Assembly: GCF_900089495.1 (NCBI RefSeq)
Contig: NZ_LT605203.1
Span: 1-64,000 of the forward strand
Direction of reading: 5' to 3'
DNA length: 64,000 bases
Source: Thiomonas sp. X19
GTDB taxonomy: Bacteria > Pseudomonadota > Gammaproteobacteria > Burkholderiales > Burkholderiaceae_C
Position numbers and translations under genes: made by a program. Each line of letters begins with the position of its first letter. Positions within the stretch are counted from its first letter, which is position 1. This document shows, piece after piece, positions 10,101 to 18,782 of this stretch. The notes under the pieces are model-generated. The model made no database searches, was not told the DNA's origin, and saw nothing but the letters and a program-made list of their open reading frames with translations.

Positions 10101-11172
10101 CATTGCCTCGAACGAAGTAGGTCTGCTTCAAAGATTCTTGGCGGGCTCACACGGCTCTGACCCAGCACTTGCGCGAGTTGCAGAGGCGTACGTCCGCTTT
10201 ACGCCTTCTCGACCATACAACGCGGACGAGGTAGCACTCTTCCGCCGCATTTGCAAATCCGACGTCCCAGACCTGCTTGTTATGGGGGCGCGTCTTGTGC
10301 GGCAGGTCTCTCATCAGAACGCGGGGTTAGCGCTTGAGCTCGCGTGCTCCATGCAGTTTGACGTCTGCGCGCCTGCGACACATGAGGTCCTCATGTGGCT
10401 CGCGTCCACCAAGGACCTTTCCCCGTCAGATGTCGACACTAGGCGCCGGGACCTACTCCGCAATCTTGAACGCCTGGAACGCATCGACGATTACTGGGTT
10501 GTGGAGTTTCTGAAGAAATCCACCGAACGCGACCCCGTTGCAGTGGTGGAACTCATGAAGGCTCGCCTAGGAACGAGCGGCAAAGGCAGGCGCTGGAATC
10601 ATATTTTCTTCACCGGCGGGCATCAGAGTACAGGGCTCGGGCTGCAAATCACGTCGCTTGGGACACGCCTTCTGAAGGACCTGCTCGACTGGGCGCTTGT
10701 TGAGTGCACCGAGCCGTCGGCCACCTGGTCATTCGGCAACACAGTGTCGACCCTCTGGGGCTCGTATGACCAGTCGCTCCTCAACGAACTGCTCAACTGG
10801 ATGTCCGGTGGCACGGAGGAGCACGCACGCTTGGTTGCAGCGGTTTTGGAAAATGCCCAACAAACCATCATCTATGAGAGCCCGGGCTTTGTCGACGATA
10901 TCCTTGAAATGGCGGACCTCATTGGAGATAAGGCTCTTGCTTCGATTCGATATTCACTTGCATCTGCAACGCAATCCGGTGTCCGAAGTGGCATTCCCGG
11001 AGAGCCGTTTGCCGAGGACGTCCGACTTGAAGAACACTGCAAAGCCAGGCTCGATACGCTGGGCCGCACCGCGCCGGCATATGAGCTTTACGATGAATTG
11101 CTAAAGAGGGCACGCGACAGCATTGCCCAACAGCGCCACATGAAGGAAGCGATGGGCGACGAGGATGAGTAG
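7111..11172 (+). CDS. XRE-HTH / Mrr-like nuclease / STAND NTPase fusion, candidate defence protein
   Basis: A 1,353-residue protein. Residues about 12-62 form an XRE-type helix-turn-helix (QQELAVALDIRQQSVSRWEK). Residues about 105-215 resemble a Mrr-like restriction-endonuclease fold, with F-E at 109-110, G-I-D at 140-142 and the Q-x-K pair at 155-157 (FQCKR). Residues about 268-460 form a P-loop NTPase with Walker A GAAGSGKS (296-303) and Walker B LLVVDDAH (348-355), as in STAND/AAA proteins. The remaining 850 or so residues are helical and solenoid-like, where STAND proteins sense their trigger. The ATG at 7111 is chosen because AGGGG lies just upstream; an upstream in-frame extension to 7012 has no ribosome site. 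Avs-type antiviral STANDs combine nuclease, STAND and sensor in this order, but an N-terminal XRE domain is unusual. The function is inferred from architecture only. Confidence 0.85.
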   Translation: MKKAMSPAPYAAFGELLAQRRVEAGFAKQQELAVALDIRQQSVSRWEKGLGRPRATEIPALEKLVKAQPNELLAAAGFAQLPTIKPTGPEAATSFDRALPLSALSPETFESFCTALLSRLYRVQHGDVHRYGGAGSKQHGIDITARGPFGVHSFQCKRVNEFGAQKVHKAVGEQTYEANLKVLLLSCVASPKARDAIVAHKDWQLWDREDITRKLHELPLADRLDLVDRYFSGQRFDLLGIAKAGPFQSIEEYFKPFLVEGRFFNHSWALVGRRKELDALTTCVKNESARITCLLGAAGSGKSRLLLEVVNHLVRADKSLSIRFVSSTEEVKAHHLDALRSSRGDKTLLVVDDAHERDDLGILLRYAADPDHNTRLLLSLRPYGQESLRHQAANVSLLPPAVQFVALAPPTVESAVDLASSVLLQCHASVEAAAGIASATYPTPLVTVLAAQLVARDEIPVALLSNADDLCAYVLPRLQDVITGSLVTGQDAEKLRAVLRVVALVQPFFPDDPALLAALSILEGIDKVDATKLLRLLNDAGVLFKRGLRWRLAPDLLADDILKSNYISPEGSINERAVQFFEQATVAQLKNMFVNLGRLDWRRRDGKTDESKLLDSLQPLLKWGDKYDNPHVEAVEAVAYYQPRFALAFATKLIKEGHGDCDKVCYIARNAAFTYDHLEEACLLLWRAGRNDQRPLNQNPGHGIRLLTELAEFGVNKPIAYVEGVVNFALGLLERPASLSGTYSPFSILEGALATEMQSTSYSHNAYTITRYRLPLQQAKEVRQQIASALLRFITAEPHKRALLAARTLSHALRSPMHGDESDGAWSDEHLHLLSKVRTLLKGVTVHPVVLVELAKSVSWHAFFSSSETRNEARAILWHLERDLRTRTIRVLIDGWGSETWEFNASHEREGVEEYREQVTSDLLSAFLEPAALLDELGSCLEDIGTIAGDGYGSPFMFMNHLLAAAPGLARELVMQDIEKRLNERLRPHVGQALSIVIASNEVGLLQRFLAGSHGSDPALARVAEAYVRFTPSRPYNADEVALFRRICKSDVPDLLVMGARLVRQVSHQNAGLALELACSMQFDVCAPATHEVLMWLASTKDLSPSDVDTRRRDLLRNLERLERIDDYWVVEFLKKSTERDPVAVVELMKARLGTSGKGRRWNHIFFTGGHQSTGLGLQITSLGTRLLKDLLDWALVECTEPSATWSFGNTVSTLWGSYDQSLLNELLNWMSGGTEEHARLVAAVLENAQQTIIYESPGFVDDILEMADLIGDKALASIRYSLASATQSGVRSGIPGEPFAEDVRLEEHCKARLDTLGRTAPAYELYDELLKRARDSIAQQRHMKEAMGDEDE

Positions 11173-12132
11173 CAGTGAGATGCGCCCATCCTTCCGAGCC
11201 GAGACTCCCGACATGAAGCGGGTCGACTTAGCGCTGCTCCAGCCCATCGCTGGGATGCCCCCGGTGACAACGATGCGAGTAACACGCGTGCACGACATCA
11301 GCGACCAGAGTGATGACGGAACCTGGTGACCGATGGCACCCTCACCATCGACCAGCACGCCATTCCGCACACCCGGCCCGATGGCACCAAAGGCCATCGC
11401 CTTGTTGCCCCCGCGGGAGGACGGCGCTGCGTCCAGCAGCGTGCGCTGTGAGGACATCTGCTGCGTGCAAGGGTCACAGTGCTCTCGATGGCATGCCAAC
11501 GAAGGCAGAGTTGCTCGCGACCGGGCCGGCAAGGCGGTGCGAACCGCCGCCGTCCCCGCGCAGCAGGCCTCGAGGAGACTGAGCGAGTGCCGCCAGACGC
11601 GTGGCGGCAAGCAGCTTGGGCCCCGGGCTTTCAATGACCGAACCATGGATGGCTCACTTGGTTGGGGCGTGGGCGCGACTTCCCACGTTCAAAGACTCCG
11701 CCCCCGAGAAAGCACCTCCGACGGCACGGCTGCTTGAAAGACCGGGCCAGCTGCGGAGGCACTGCTGCTGGTAGGACAGTTGGAGCCGACGTCGAAAGAA
11801 CAGTGGCCTCGATGGACAGTTGGGACGGCGGCGGTTCGCACCGGCGAAGCCGGGCCGGGAGCACAGTCGCTTTGTGGGACGTCGCGACGAAAACGAGAGC
11901 GACGCGCGCCCTAGCGCGCGAGGCAGTCTGCGGGGATGGCACCCATTGCCCCTGCCCGCAGGCGGCCGTGCGTGAACCCTCGACCAACCAACATCTGCAC
12001 GACGGCGGCGTGGTGGGCTGGCTATTGGGATGCGATTGCGCGGCGCTGGCTACACGTTTGATGCCGCCGCTGACGGGACGAGACCAATCACTGGACAGCG
12101 GCCCCGAAAACCTCATCGACGGAGCCTCAGCC
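11173..12132. other. 960-bp gene-free stretch with a long inverted repeat
   Basis: No convincing gene is seen between the STAND gene and 12133. The open frames here are GC-rich antisense or low-complexity sequence. A perfect 21-bp inverted repeat occurs at 11535-11555 and 11822-11842, separated by 266 bp. It could be a recombination, replication or partition site of the element that encodes the next gene. Confidence 0.5.
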
Positions 12133-13422
12133 ATGTCAACAACACAACCGAAGGTACGCACACTGGCGCCACGCGACACCGAGCCAGTGCCCACAGACAC
12201 ACCACCACCAGCGTCACGTGGTGCCAGCGCCGACATCACAGCGAGCACGCGTAACGGCGTAACGGCTGTAACGCGTAACGGCGTAACCAACGAGGCCAAA
12301 GTCGGCGACACGCCGGTTACAGCGTTACACGGTTACGACGACCAACGCCCGCTCGCCCCATCCCGCGGGCTCACAGCCAGGGCATCGAGCTTCCATTTAC
12401 GCGACGCTATTTACGAGAAGTCCCTGCTGCTAGCAGACCGATTTCGCGTCATCCGCACTATCGACGTTGCCGCGCTCTGTTTCCCGGAGCGTCCATTCAA
12501 AGCTTCCCTCACGGCAGCCCAGCGTGCTGTGCGCGGCATGGTCAAGCGGGGCCTTCTGCGTCGTTACAGGACCGACCGATTCCAGACGGTCTATGGCCTG
12601 ACGCAGCCAGGCGTGGATTGGCTCGGCGAGCACGGCCACGACGCCGCGTCTTCAGTGCGCAGGGTCAGCGACATGACCAATCCAGAACACCGCCTCTGGG
12701 CCCAATTTCTCGTAGTTTGCAGCTGGGCGCGAGGCCTCCGTGCTGTAACCGAGGCAGAGCTACTGCAGGACCTCAATGCCAACGCCAAAACCGGCACGCG
12801 CAATGGGAGCAGCAAGACCGTCCAGGGCTACCTCACTGTGTCAGTCCATCGCCGCGGGGCTTCTGTTCGCAAGCACCTCAGACCTGACGCCGTCGCATAC
12901 GAGGCCGAGGGTAAGGGCGTGGTTTGGTTCGAGGTTGACCGCAGCAAGCGTGGCTCTGAGCGGCAGGCCGACCTTGCAGCGTTGGTGGGTGCCATCGGGG
13001 GCAAGCTCGCTGACAGCAATGTCCTGCGCAGGGTGGTGGTCATGTGCAAGACACAGCGCATCGAGCGTGACGCGGTCCGCGTGGTGGAGCAGTTGGCGGC
13101 TGCGAGCAATGAGCAGGTTCTTATCGAGGGCCGTCGGCACATTCGGCGCCAGAGCGACGGCGTTTTTGAGGTCATTGCTGCAAACCCGGTGAAGCGGAAG
13201 GATGGCCGCACGGCTTTGGTCGATGAAGAGGTCGGCCACGTCATCGTGCAGATGTTGCCGACGTGGTTGCCGAAAGTGCGGATTGATGCCAGCAATCGGT
13301 GGAGCATGGACGGCTGGTTTGGCGACAACTACCTGCCGTACAGGCGACCGCCTTCAACGGGGCGTTGGGAGGTGCCTGTGTCGCCGTTAGTGCCAGAAGA
13401 GGCGGTTGTGATGTCCGATTGA
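12133..13422 (+). CDS. Replication-relaxation-like winged-helix protein
   Basis: A 429-residue protein starting at the ATG at 12133 (GGAG eight bases upstream). Residues 1-75 are low complexity (Pro/Thr/Ala/Arg). Residues about 90-160 resemble the winged helix of the replication-relaxation family (PF13814): RTIDVAALCFPERPF, then AVRGMVKRGLLRRY, then VYGLTQPGVDWL. A longer alpha/beta part follows (VVWFEVDRSKRGSERQADL). Such proteins occur in plasmids and integrative elements. Direct repeats lie inside the N-terminal coding region (12247-12287). The upstream open frame to 11662 lacks a ribosome site and codes for low-complexity sequence. The family call is by motif recognition and is moderate. 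Confidence 0.6.
   Translation: MSTTQPKVRTLAPRDTEPVPTDTPPPASRGASADITASTRNGVTAVTRNGVTNEAKVGDTPVTALHGYDDQRPLAPSRGLTARASSFHLRDAIYEKSLLLADRFRVIRTIDVAALCFPERPFKASLTAAQRAVRGMVKRGLLRRYRTDRFQTVYGLTQPGVDWLGEHGHDAASSVRRVSDMTNPEHRLWAQFLVVCSWARGLRAVTEAELLQDLNANAKTGTRNGSSKTVQGYLTVSVHRRGASVRKHLRPDAVAYEAEGKGVVWFEVDRSKRGSERQADLAALVGAIGGKLADSNVLRRVVVMCKTQRIERDAVRVVEQLAAASNEQVLIEGRRHIRRQSDGVFEVIAANPVKRKDGRTALVDEEVGHVIVQMLPTWLPKVRIDASNRWSMDGWFGDNYLPYRRPPSTGRWEVPVSPLVPEEAVVMSD
12247..12287 (+). repeat. Iteron-like direct repeats inside coding sequence
   Basis: The 17-mer ACGCGTAACGGCGTAAC occurs twice (12247-12263 and 12271-12287) with a 24-bp period, and within each copy GTAAC itself is repeated. Further GTTAC motifs in the opposite orientation follow at about 12315-12336. 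The repeats encode a Thr-Arg-Asn-Gly-Val-Thr pattern. Clustered short direct repeats beside a replication-type gene suggest an origin or autoregulatory site. Confidence 0.55.
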
Positions 13423-13592
13423 AAGCCAACCTGTGGAAGCCTGGCGAACCAATAAGCGCGCCACCTGTCATCGACAGGTCCTCGGTCGCGTCGCCTGATA
13501 GGCGTAGCCGATGCACTCTGACTCCCAATACTTGGCGTATCGATGGTCACATTAAGCGAGGTGGCTGATGGGAGACCTTTGGGCACCTTTAA

Positions 13593-13613
13593 AACCCCGC
13601 ATTTATGCGGGTT
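13593..13613 (-). terminator. Rho-independent terminator of the GGDEF-EAL gene
   Basis: CCCGCAT - TT - ATGCGGG hairpin (13596-13611). Read on the minus strand it is followed by GGTTTTAAA. It lies 70 bp beyond the stop of the minus-strand gene that ends at 13680. Confidence 0.6.
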
Positions 13614-13679
13614 CGCCAGACGCTTCCCCTTCAAGCGCGTATCCGGCTGCCCCGCGGCTCGGCGGGAGGATGGAGTTTT

Positions 13680-16600
13680 CTAGAAACTATCTTCGGACCG
13701 TTGCGTTACTGCCGGACTGTTAAGCAAGGCCTCGATTGCCTCGGGCTTGTGGAGAAGGAATCCTTGGCCATAGTCGACGCCGATTTCCTTCATCCGCGCC
13801 AATACACCTGCCTTGTCGATGAACTCTGCCACGGTCTTGACACCAACCACCCGTGCTACTTCGACGAAGCAGCGCACGGCGGCATCGTCGAGAGGGTCTT
13901 CGATGACATCGCGGACGAACTGCCCGTCAATTTTCAACAGGTCAACGGCGAGAGACTTCAGATATCCGAATGACGAAGCGCCTGCGCCAAAGTCGTCAAG
14001 GGCAACGCGGACACCGAGTGTTCGCACCTCTTCGACGAACAGCGCCGCGTCCGCCATGTTTGTGACGGCAGCGGTCTCCGTTATCTCAAAACAGAGCCGT
14101 GCGCAAACATCGGAACCGGCGGCGGACAGGATTTCCACTGTGTTGCGATGAAACGCGCGGTCCCCGATGGATTGCCCCGACAGGTTGACGCACAGCACGT
14201 CAATGGTCGACAAATCCTGGATGGCCGCGAGCATGCCAACAACGCGATGTAGAACCCATCGGTCGATTCGAGAGGTGAGATGGAAGAGCTCTGCGGCCGG
14301 CAGAAATGTGCCGGGCGCAATCAAGCTGCCGTCGTCATCGACCATTCTCAGGAGAACCTCCGCATGTAATCCTCCCCCCTCCGAGCCCAAAGGGATAATC
14401 CGTTGCGCATGCAGTACGAACCTGTCCTCGTCGATGGCGTGTTCCAGGCGCGACGCCCATTGGGTTTCTCCATTACGGGCGTGCATTGATGCATCTGCAT
14501 CAAACCAGGTGTGCACGCGATTACGGCCCGCCTCTTTCGCCGCGTAGCACGACGTATCGGCTGCCTGCAGAACTGCCTCCGGAGTCGACCAGCGATTGTC
14601 GAGCGGAACGAGGCCGATGCTTGTGCCAATCCTGAACCGGCGCTCATCATGAAAAAACCTGAATTCGTCCATGCGGTCGCAAATTTGCTGGGCGACTCGC
14701 TGCGCCTGTTCGCCCGTGCAGTGCTCAAGAATGACAGCGAACTCATCCCCCCGAGCCTTGCGAGCGTGTCTCTTGCGCGTACTGTATCCCGCAGTAACTT
14801 GGCCACATGTTGCAAAAGCTGGTCGCCGGCGGAGTGTCCACACGCGTCATTGACCAACTTGAACTGGTCTAGGTCGATGAACATGAGCGCATGTTCACTC
14901 TTCTCTTCATGCGCCTTGTTCAAGGTCCGTGCAAGTCTCGACTCGAACTCGGCCCGATTGGTCAAACCCGTGAGTGCGTCGTGCGTTGCGCGATAGCTCA
15001 TCTCACCGCTCAAGCGGCGCTGTTCGGTGACATCGTGAAAGACCAAGACGACCCCGAGAAGCTCGCCACGTTCGTTCCGGATGGGAGCAGCTGAGTCTTC
15101 GACGCCGAACTCTGAGCCAGTTCGCGAAATGAGGACCGTGCGGTCGGCTAGACCCGCCATCACACCTTCGCTGATACAAGCGTCAACAGGGCTGGGACTG
15201 ATTTTGCGAGTCGTTTCGTGAACGATGTGGAAGACCTGCGAGATGGGCCGTCCACGCGCCTCGTCGTTGAGCCAACCTGTCATCCGTTCGGCGGCCGGAT
15301 TCAGCCATGTCACGTTTGCGGACTCGTTCGTCGTGATGACAGCGTCGCCGATGGACTGAAGGGTGACCCGAAGGAGTTCGTGCTGTTTCGCCAGTTCATC
15401 GCTCAACGCACGGCGTTCGGTGATGTCCTGAACCGTGCCACGCAGGCCGACGACCGCACCGGCTGCGTCTCGCTCGGCCTCGCCACGCATCTCAAGCCAG
15501 CCCGTAGAGCCGTCTGCCCTAACGCATTCCAACTCCAGCGCGTACGGTTGCCCCGAGCTCAGAGCGGCTTCTACGGAAGCTTGTAGGCGCGAGAAACTCT
15601 CGGCACCGTATATCCGCGCGTGTTCGGCCCCGCTTGGTGCCGAAGAGCCGGGCTCCAGCCGAAAGATGCGATACAGTTCGTCGGACCATGTCGTTACGTC
15701 CTCCGCGACGCTCCAGGACCAATTGCCAATACGTCCCAGGCGTTGAGCTTCGCTCAATGAGGCGGTGCGGAGACGCAAGAGCTCATGCGCTCGCTCGCGC
15801 TGGACAATTTCGTTGCGAAGCGCTTTCTCCGCCGTCTTCAGCGGCGAGACATCGCTCACGTGGACCAGAATTCCAAGCACTTTGCCGTTCACAATGTGCG
15901 GCGTGTAGTTGGTGAGGCTGTGGCGTTTGACTCCCCCCGGTCCGGGCACGACTCGTTCGAATGTTTGCGCATCCCCGTTCAGCGCCGCGTCCAAATACGG
16001 CTTGTTCAACGCGAACAGCTCCGGTCCGAGCAAGTCCTGAATATGCTGTCCGACGAGGGCATCGGGGTGCACACCGAACCAGAGTTCGTAGGCGCGATTC
16101 GCGAACCGGCAGCGCAAGTCACGATTCCAGTAAGCAAGCATGGCTGGCACAGCGTCAACGATGATGCGCATGTCATATTCGCGCTCCATCCTCAGCAGCG
16201 TCGCTTGTTCAAACTTGCGCAGCGCCGCGCGCGTCTCGAGGGCCCGAGCCGCTGCCACAGACAGGTGCAGCAGGATTTCTCGCTGGGCGTGGGTTAAGAC
16301 ACGTGGCTGGCGGTCGATGACGCAGAGCGTCCCCACACGCATCCCGTCGCTGAGCCGAATGGGGGCGCCAGCGTAGAAGCGAATATCGGGCTGTCCTGTG
16401 ACCAGCGGGTTATCGGCAAACCGCTCGTCCGCGGCGGCATCGGGAACCTCGAATAGGTCGTCCGCGTGAATGGCATGGGCGCAGAAGGCTACGTCACGTG
16501 GCGTCTCGGTCACTCCCGGCAGTCCGATGTTGGCTTTGAACCACTGCCGATTCTCGTCTACCAGGCTCACCAGCGATATGGGAACACCGCAGACAAGGGC

Positions 16601-16714
16601 GGCAGCTTTGACCAGCGCATCAAACTCGGGCTCGGGTCCCGAGTCGAGGACGTCAAGTCCAGCAAGCGCACGGAGCCGCGCGACCTCCTCCAGCGGCGTC
16701 AATGCAGCAACCAT
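13680..16714 (-). pseudogene. GAF-PAS-PAS-PAS-GGDEF-EAL cyclic-di-GMP enzyme, frameshifted in the GGDEF motif
   Basis: The frame from 16714 encodes a GAF domain (about residues 25-165), three PAS-type domains (about 170-560) and the first half of GGDEF (FIDLDQFKLVNDACGHSAGDQLL). It then loses frame at a run of six Gs (14747-14752, Cs on the plus strand) exactly at the signature GG-DEF. Adding one G gives ARLGGDEFAVILEH and joins the frame ending at 13680, which has the rest of GGDEF and an EAL domain (HAEVLLRM, EITET, DDFGAGASSFGYLK). The whole would be about 1,011 residues and could make or degrade c-di-GMP. The tract could be a sequencing error, a phase-variable switch or a true mutation. 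IS110 copy 1 lies 7 bp upstream of the start and has probably replaced the promoter. Confidence 0.8.
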
Positions 16715-16756
16715 AACCTACCCCTCTCAAGAAACAAAATGGGTTGAAGGCCGGTT

Positions 16757-18082
16757 TCATGCTGGCACCGGGTTTGGATGGATCTGGAAGCCAAGGGCAG
16801 CGGCGCGGCGCTTGAGGGCGACGATTGAGCGCTCGCGCTGCTGATCTTCATAGCGCTGCTGGCCTTGATCGACGAACGCCTCGCCACGCGTCAGCATGAA
16901 ATACACCATGCGCGCCAGCTTGTGCGCGGTGGCGGTATTGGCACGCGGCTTGTCCATGCGGCCCGACAAGCGGCGGTAGAACGCGCCGAGGGCCGAGTCG
17001 CTGTGCGACAGGCTCATCGCGGCCATCTTCAGCGCCTGCCTGACCCGATTGGCGGATCGCCGGGTCTTGGCTGACAGCACCTTGCCGCCGCTGATCTTCG
17101 TGCCCGGACACAGCCCCAACCAAGAACAGAAGTGCTTGACGTTGGCAAAGCGACTCAGGTTGGGGCCGACCTCCGAGAGGATCTTCATCACCGCAGCCAG
17201 ACCCAGGCCGTTGATGCGCGTGAGATCGACGCCGGCCCAGTTGGCCAGAATCTGGCGTGCGTCGAACTGCGCGCGCAGCTTGCTGCCTGCACGAGGCGTC
17301 TTGCCCAGATCGACCTTGGCCGCGCCAAGCTGGCTCAGCAGTCCTTGCAGCTTGGCGTCGCATTCGCCCAGGTGCCGGGCAATGTCGTCATACATCGCCA
17401 GCGCCTGGCGCAGCACGAACAGGTGCTCATCGCGCCAATTGCCCGTCAAGGCCTTGGCAATCTCCGTCTCACTGGCCTTGACACGAGCGTTGCGATACCG
17501 GGCCAGCGTCTTGGGGTCGCGCTCGCCAGCGACGATGGCGCGGATGATGGCTTGTCCCGTCAGTCCCATGACATCGGTCAGAACCTCGGTGAGCTGGATG
17601 TTCATCTGCACCAGCGCCTTTTGCATGCGCTGCACCCAACTGGCCTGCTCGGCCAAGAGCACGTCGCGCTGACGGGCCACGGCACGCACCACACAGACCT
17701 CATCGGTCGGGCGGAACGCCGCGCGCAAGAACCCCAGGCTCATCAACTTCTGCAACCACTGGCAGTCCTGCACATCGCTCTTGCGCCCAGGCACATACTT
17801 CATCTGCCGCGCATCGACCAAAAACACCGTCAAGCCGCGTTGCTCCAGCACCTCGAACACCGGGATCCAGTACACCCCGGTGGACTCCAGCGCCACGGTG
17901 TCGACCCCACACGCGAGCAGCCAGTCGGCCATGGCGTGCAGATCGTCGGTCATCGCACCGAACTCGCGCACCGGTTCGTCGCAGGCTTGCCGGGGTACCG
18001 CCACCCAGTGGCTCGACCCTCCTACGTCGATACCCGCCGCGTTGGGGAAGACCAGATCATCATCTCGCTTGCGCATCGCCAT
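16757..18082 (-). CDS. IS110-family transposase (DEDD recombinase), copy 1
   Basis: A 441-residue transposase. The N-terminal DEDD RuvC-like domain begins at AAGIDVGGSSHWVAV and includes VALESTGVYWIPV and DARQMKYVPGRKSDVQD. The C-terminal Transposase_20 region is INGLGLAAVMKILSEVGPN and FCSWLGLCPGTKISGGKV. The ATG at 18082 is chosen because GGAG lies eight bases upstream and the family normally starts near this point; the frame remains open further upstream into the non-coding end. Confidence 0.92.
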   Translation of the reverse strand: MAMRKRDDDLVFPNAAGIDVGGSSHWVAVPRQACDEPVREFGAMTDDLHAMADWLLACGVDTVALESTGVYWIPVFEVLEQRGLTVFLVDARQMKYVPGRKSDVQDCQWLQKLMSLGFLRAAFRPTDEVCVVRAVARQRDVLLAEQASWVQRMQKALVQMNIQLTEVLTDVMGLTGQAIIRAIVAGERDPKTLARYRNARVKASETEIAKALTGNWRDEHLFVLRQALAMYDDIARHLGECDAKLQGLLSQLGAAKVDLGKTPRAGSKLRAQFDARQILANWAGVDLTRINGLGLAAVMKILSEVGPNLSRFANVKHFCSWLGLCPGTKISGGKVLSAKTRRSANRVRQALKMAAMSLSHSDSALGAFYRRLSGRMDKPRANTATAHKLARMVYFMLTRGEAFVDQGQQRYEDQQRERSIVALKRRAAALGFQIHPNPVPA

Positions 18083-18355
18083 CGTTTGCTCCAAGATTGT
18101 CAACGAACGGCAGCGCCATGGGAGTCGTCGAATTCGACTCGATCTCTCAAACGGGATGCACATCGCTGTGCTCACCACTGTCGCCGACGATTCCCGGACC
18201 ATGCTCACGAGCGGGCTCACCTCACGGCGTCCTACAACGCCGCAGGCTCGCACCAATGACTTGTCGGTCATCTCGGCACTGCCGTTCACCTTGTAGCCCA
18301 AAGATCGTTTCTTCGCGAACGCCGGGCGCCCCCAGGGGCTTGGGATGCTCATGAG
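18083..18355 (-). ncRNA. Candidate bridge RNA region of IS110 copy 1
   Basis: About 273 bp between the element end and the transposase start contain no supported gene. In IS110-group elements the long non-coding end on the 5' side of the transposase encodes a bridge RNA that specifies donor and target DNA. The layout here (long 5' non-coding end, about 36 bp at the 3' end) fits that group. I infer the RNA from position only; its loops have not been folded. Confidence 0.45.
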
Positions 18356-18571
18356 TAACCCGGTAACCCGAAAACATCGCCATTATTAGGCGACGGGAGA
18401 CGTATGGTACGGGTGGGTGCCCGATGGTGAGGTTGGACGCTTCCAGAACGCTGTGGGCGTTGGCATCTAGATGCCGTTTGTGTCGTTTCTGGAGCAGGCC
18501 ATGTTCGTGGTTGCATATTCCGTTGGATGATGCGTCCCAAAGGCCCGACTTTAGGCGAACAAGGGTAGGGG

Positions 18572-18595
18572 CTAGGCGTTGGCTTAAAGTGTTGA
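18572..18595 (-). repeat. 24-bp inverted repeat flanking the hipBA region, left copy
   Basis: Its reverse complement occurs at 20971-20994 with 23 of 24 matches. A second shared motif, the hairpin GCCGAAGA-AA-TCTTCGGC at 18783-18800, has a near copy at 20891-20909. The order is mirrored around hipBA. Confidence 0.65.
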
Positions 18596-18606
18596 AGCTT
18601 TCATTC

Positions 18607-18643
18607 AAGACCACGGTAGCGCAAGCTGCTGTGGTCTTTTTTT
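18607..18643 (+). terminator. Rho-independent terminator upstream of the structured RNA
   Basis: AAGACCAC (18607-18614) pairs with GTGGTCTT (18631-18638) and runs into seven Ts (18637-18643). No protein gene lies upstream on the plus strand. The preceding 18356-18606 contains another stem, TCCAGAACG (18442-18450) with CGTTTCTGGA (18484-18493, one bulged T), so it probably ends a small transcript of unknown nature. Confidence 0.6.
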
Positions 18644-18782
18644 GGCTCTGTCACAGTCTTGTGTTGGTGCCGTTGGAACAAGTGGCCCTAAGAGGCCACT
18701 ACGCAAGAAGTTTTGGCCGAGCGGCCACAGTCCTCACCCTCCGAGGGGACCAACACAGTTTGGTGATAGAGCCCTTTTTTTT
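18644..18782 (+). ncRNA. Candidate multibranched structured RNA with its own terminator
   Basis: An 11-bp closing stem GGCTCTGTCAC (18644-18654) / GTGATAGAGCC (18763-18773, one G-U pair) is followed by eight Ts (18775-18782). Inside is a 9-bp stem TGTGTTGGT (18660-18668) / ACCAACACA (18749-18757). Enclosed by that are a 7-bp hairpin AGTGGCC/GGCCACT (18681-18700), a 5-bp hairpin TGGCC-GAGC-GGCCA (18714-18727) and a small CCCT/AGGG hairpin. Nested perfect stems plus a T tract are strong evidence for a folded transcript. I do not recognise the family. It sits about 300 bp upstream of hipB. Confidence 0.6.

Larger units (their letters stand above)
16721..18355 (-). mobile_element. IS110-family element, copy 1
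   Basis: A 1,635-bp segment that recurs at 61646-63280 with no difference that I could find in the stretches compared. The boundaries given are those of the shared sequence (…CCCCTCTCAAG at the left, GCTCATGAG at the right); the exact element ends may be a few bases inside. No terminal inverted repeat or target duplication is evident, as expected for this family. It contains one transposase gene and about 270 bp of non-coding DNA upstream of it. Confidence 0.9.

Noticed and set aside
11101..11646. Minus-strand frame of 181 codons after the STAND gene
   Set aside because: It overlaps the end of the STAND gene, has no ribosome site and no domain pattern.
11662..12132. Upstream extension of the replication-relaxation-like gene
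   Set aside because: Low-complexity translation and no ribosome site; the ATG at 12133 has GGAG at proper spacing.
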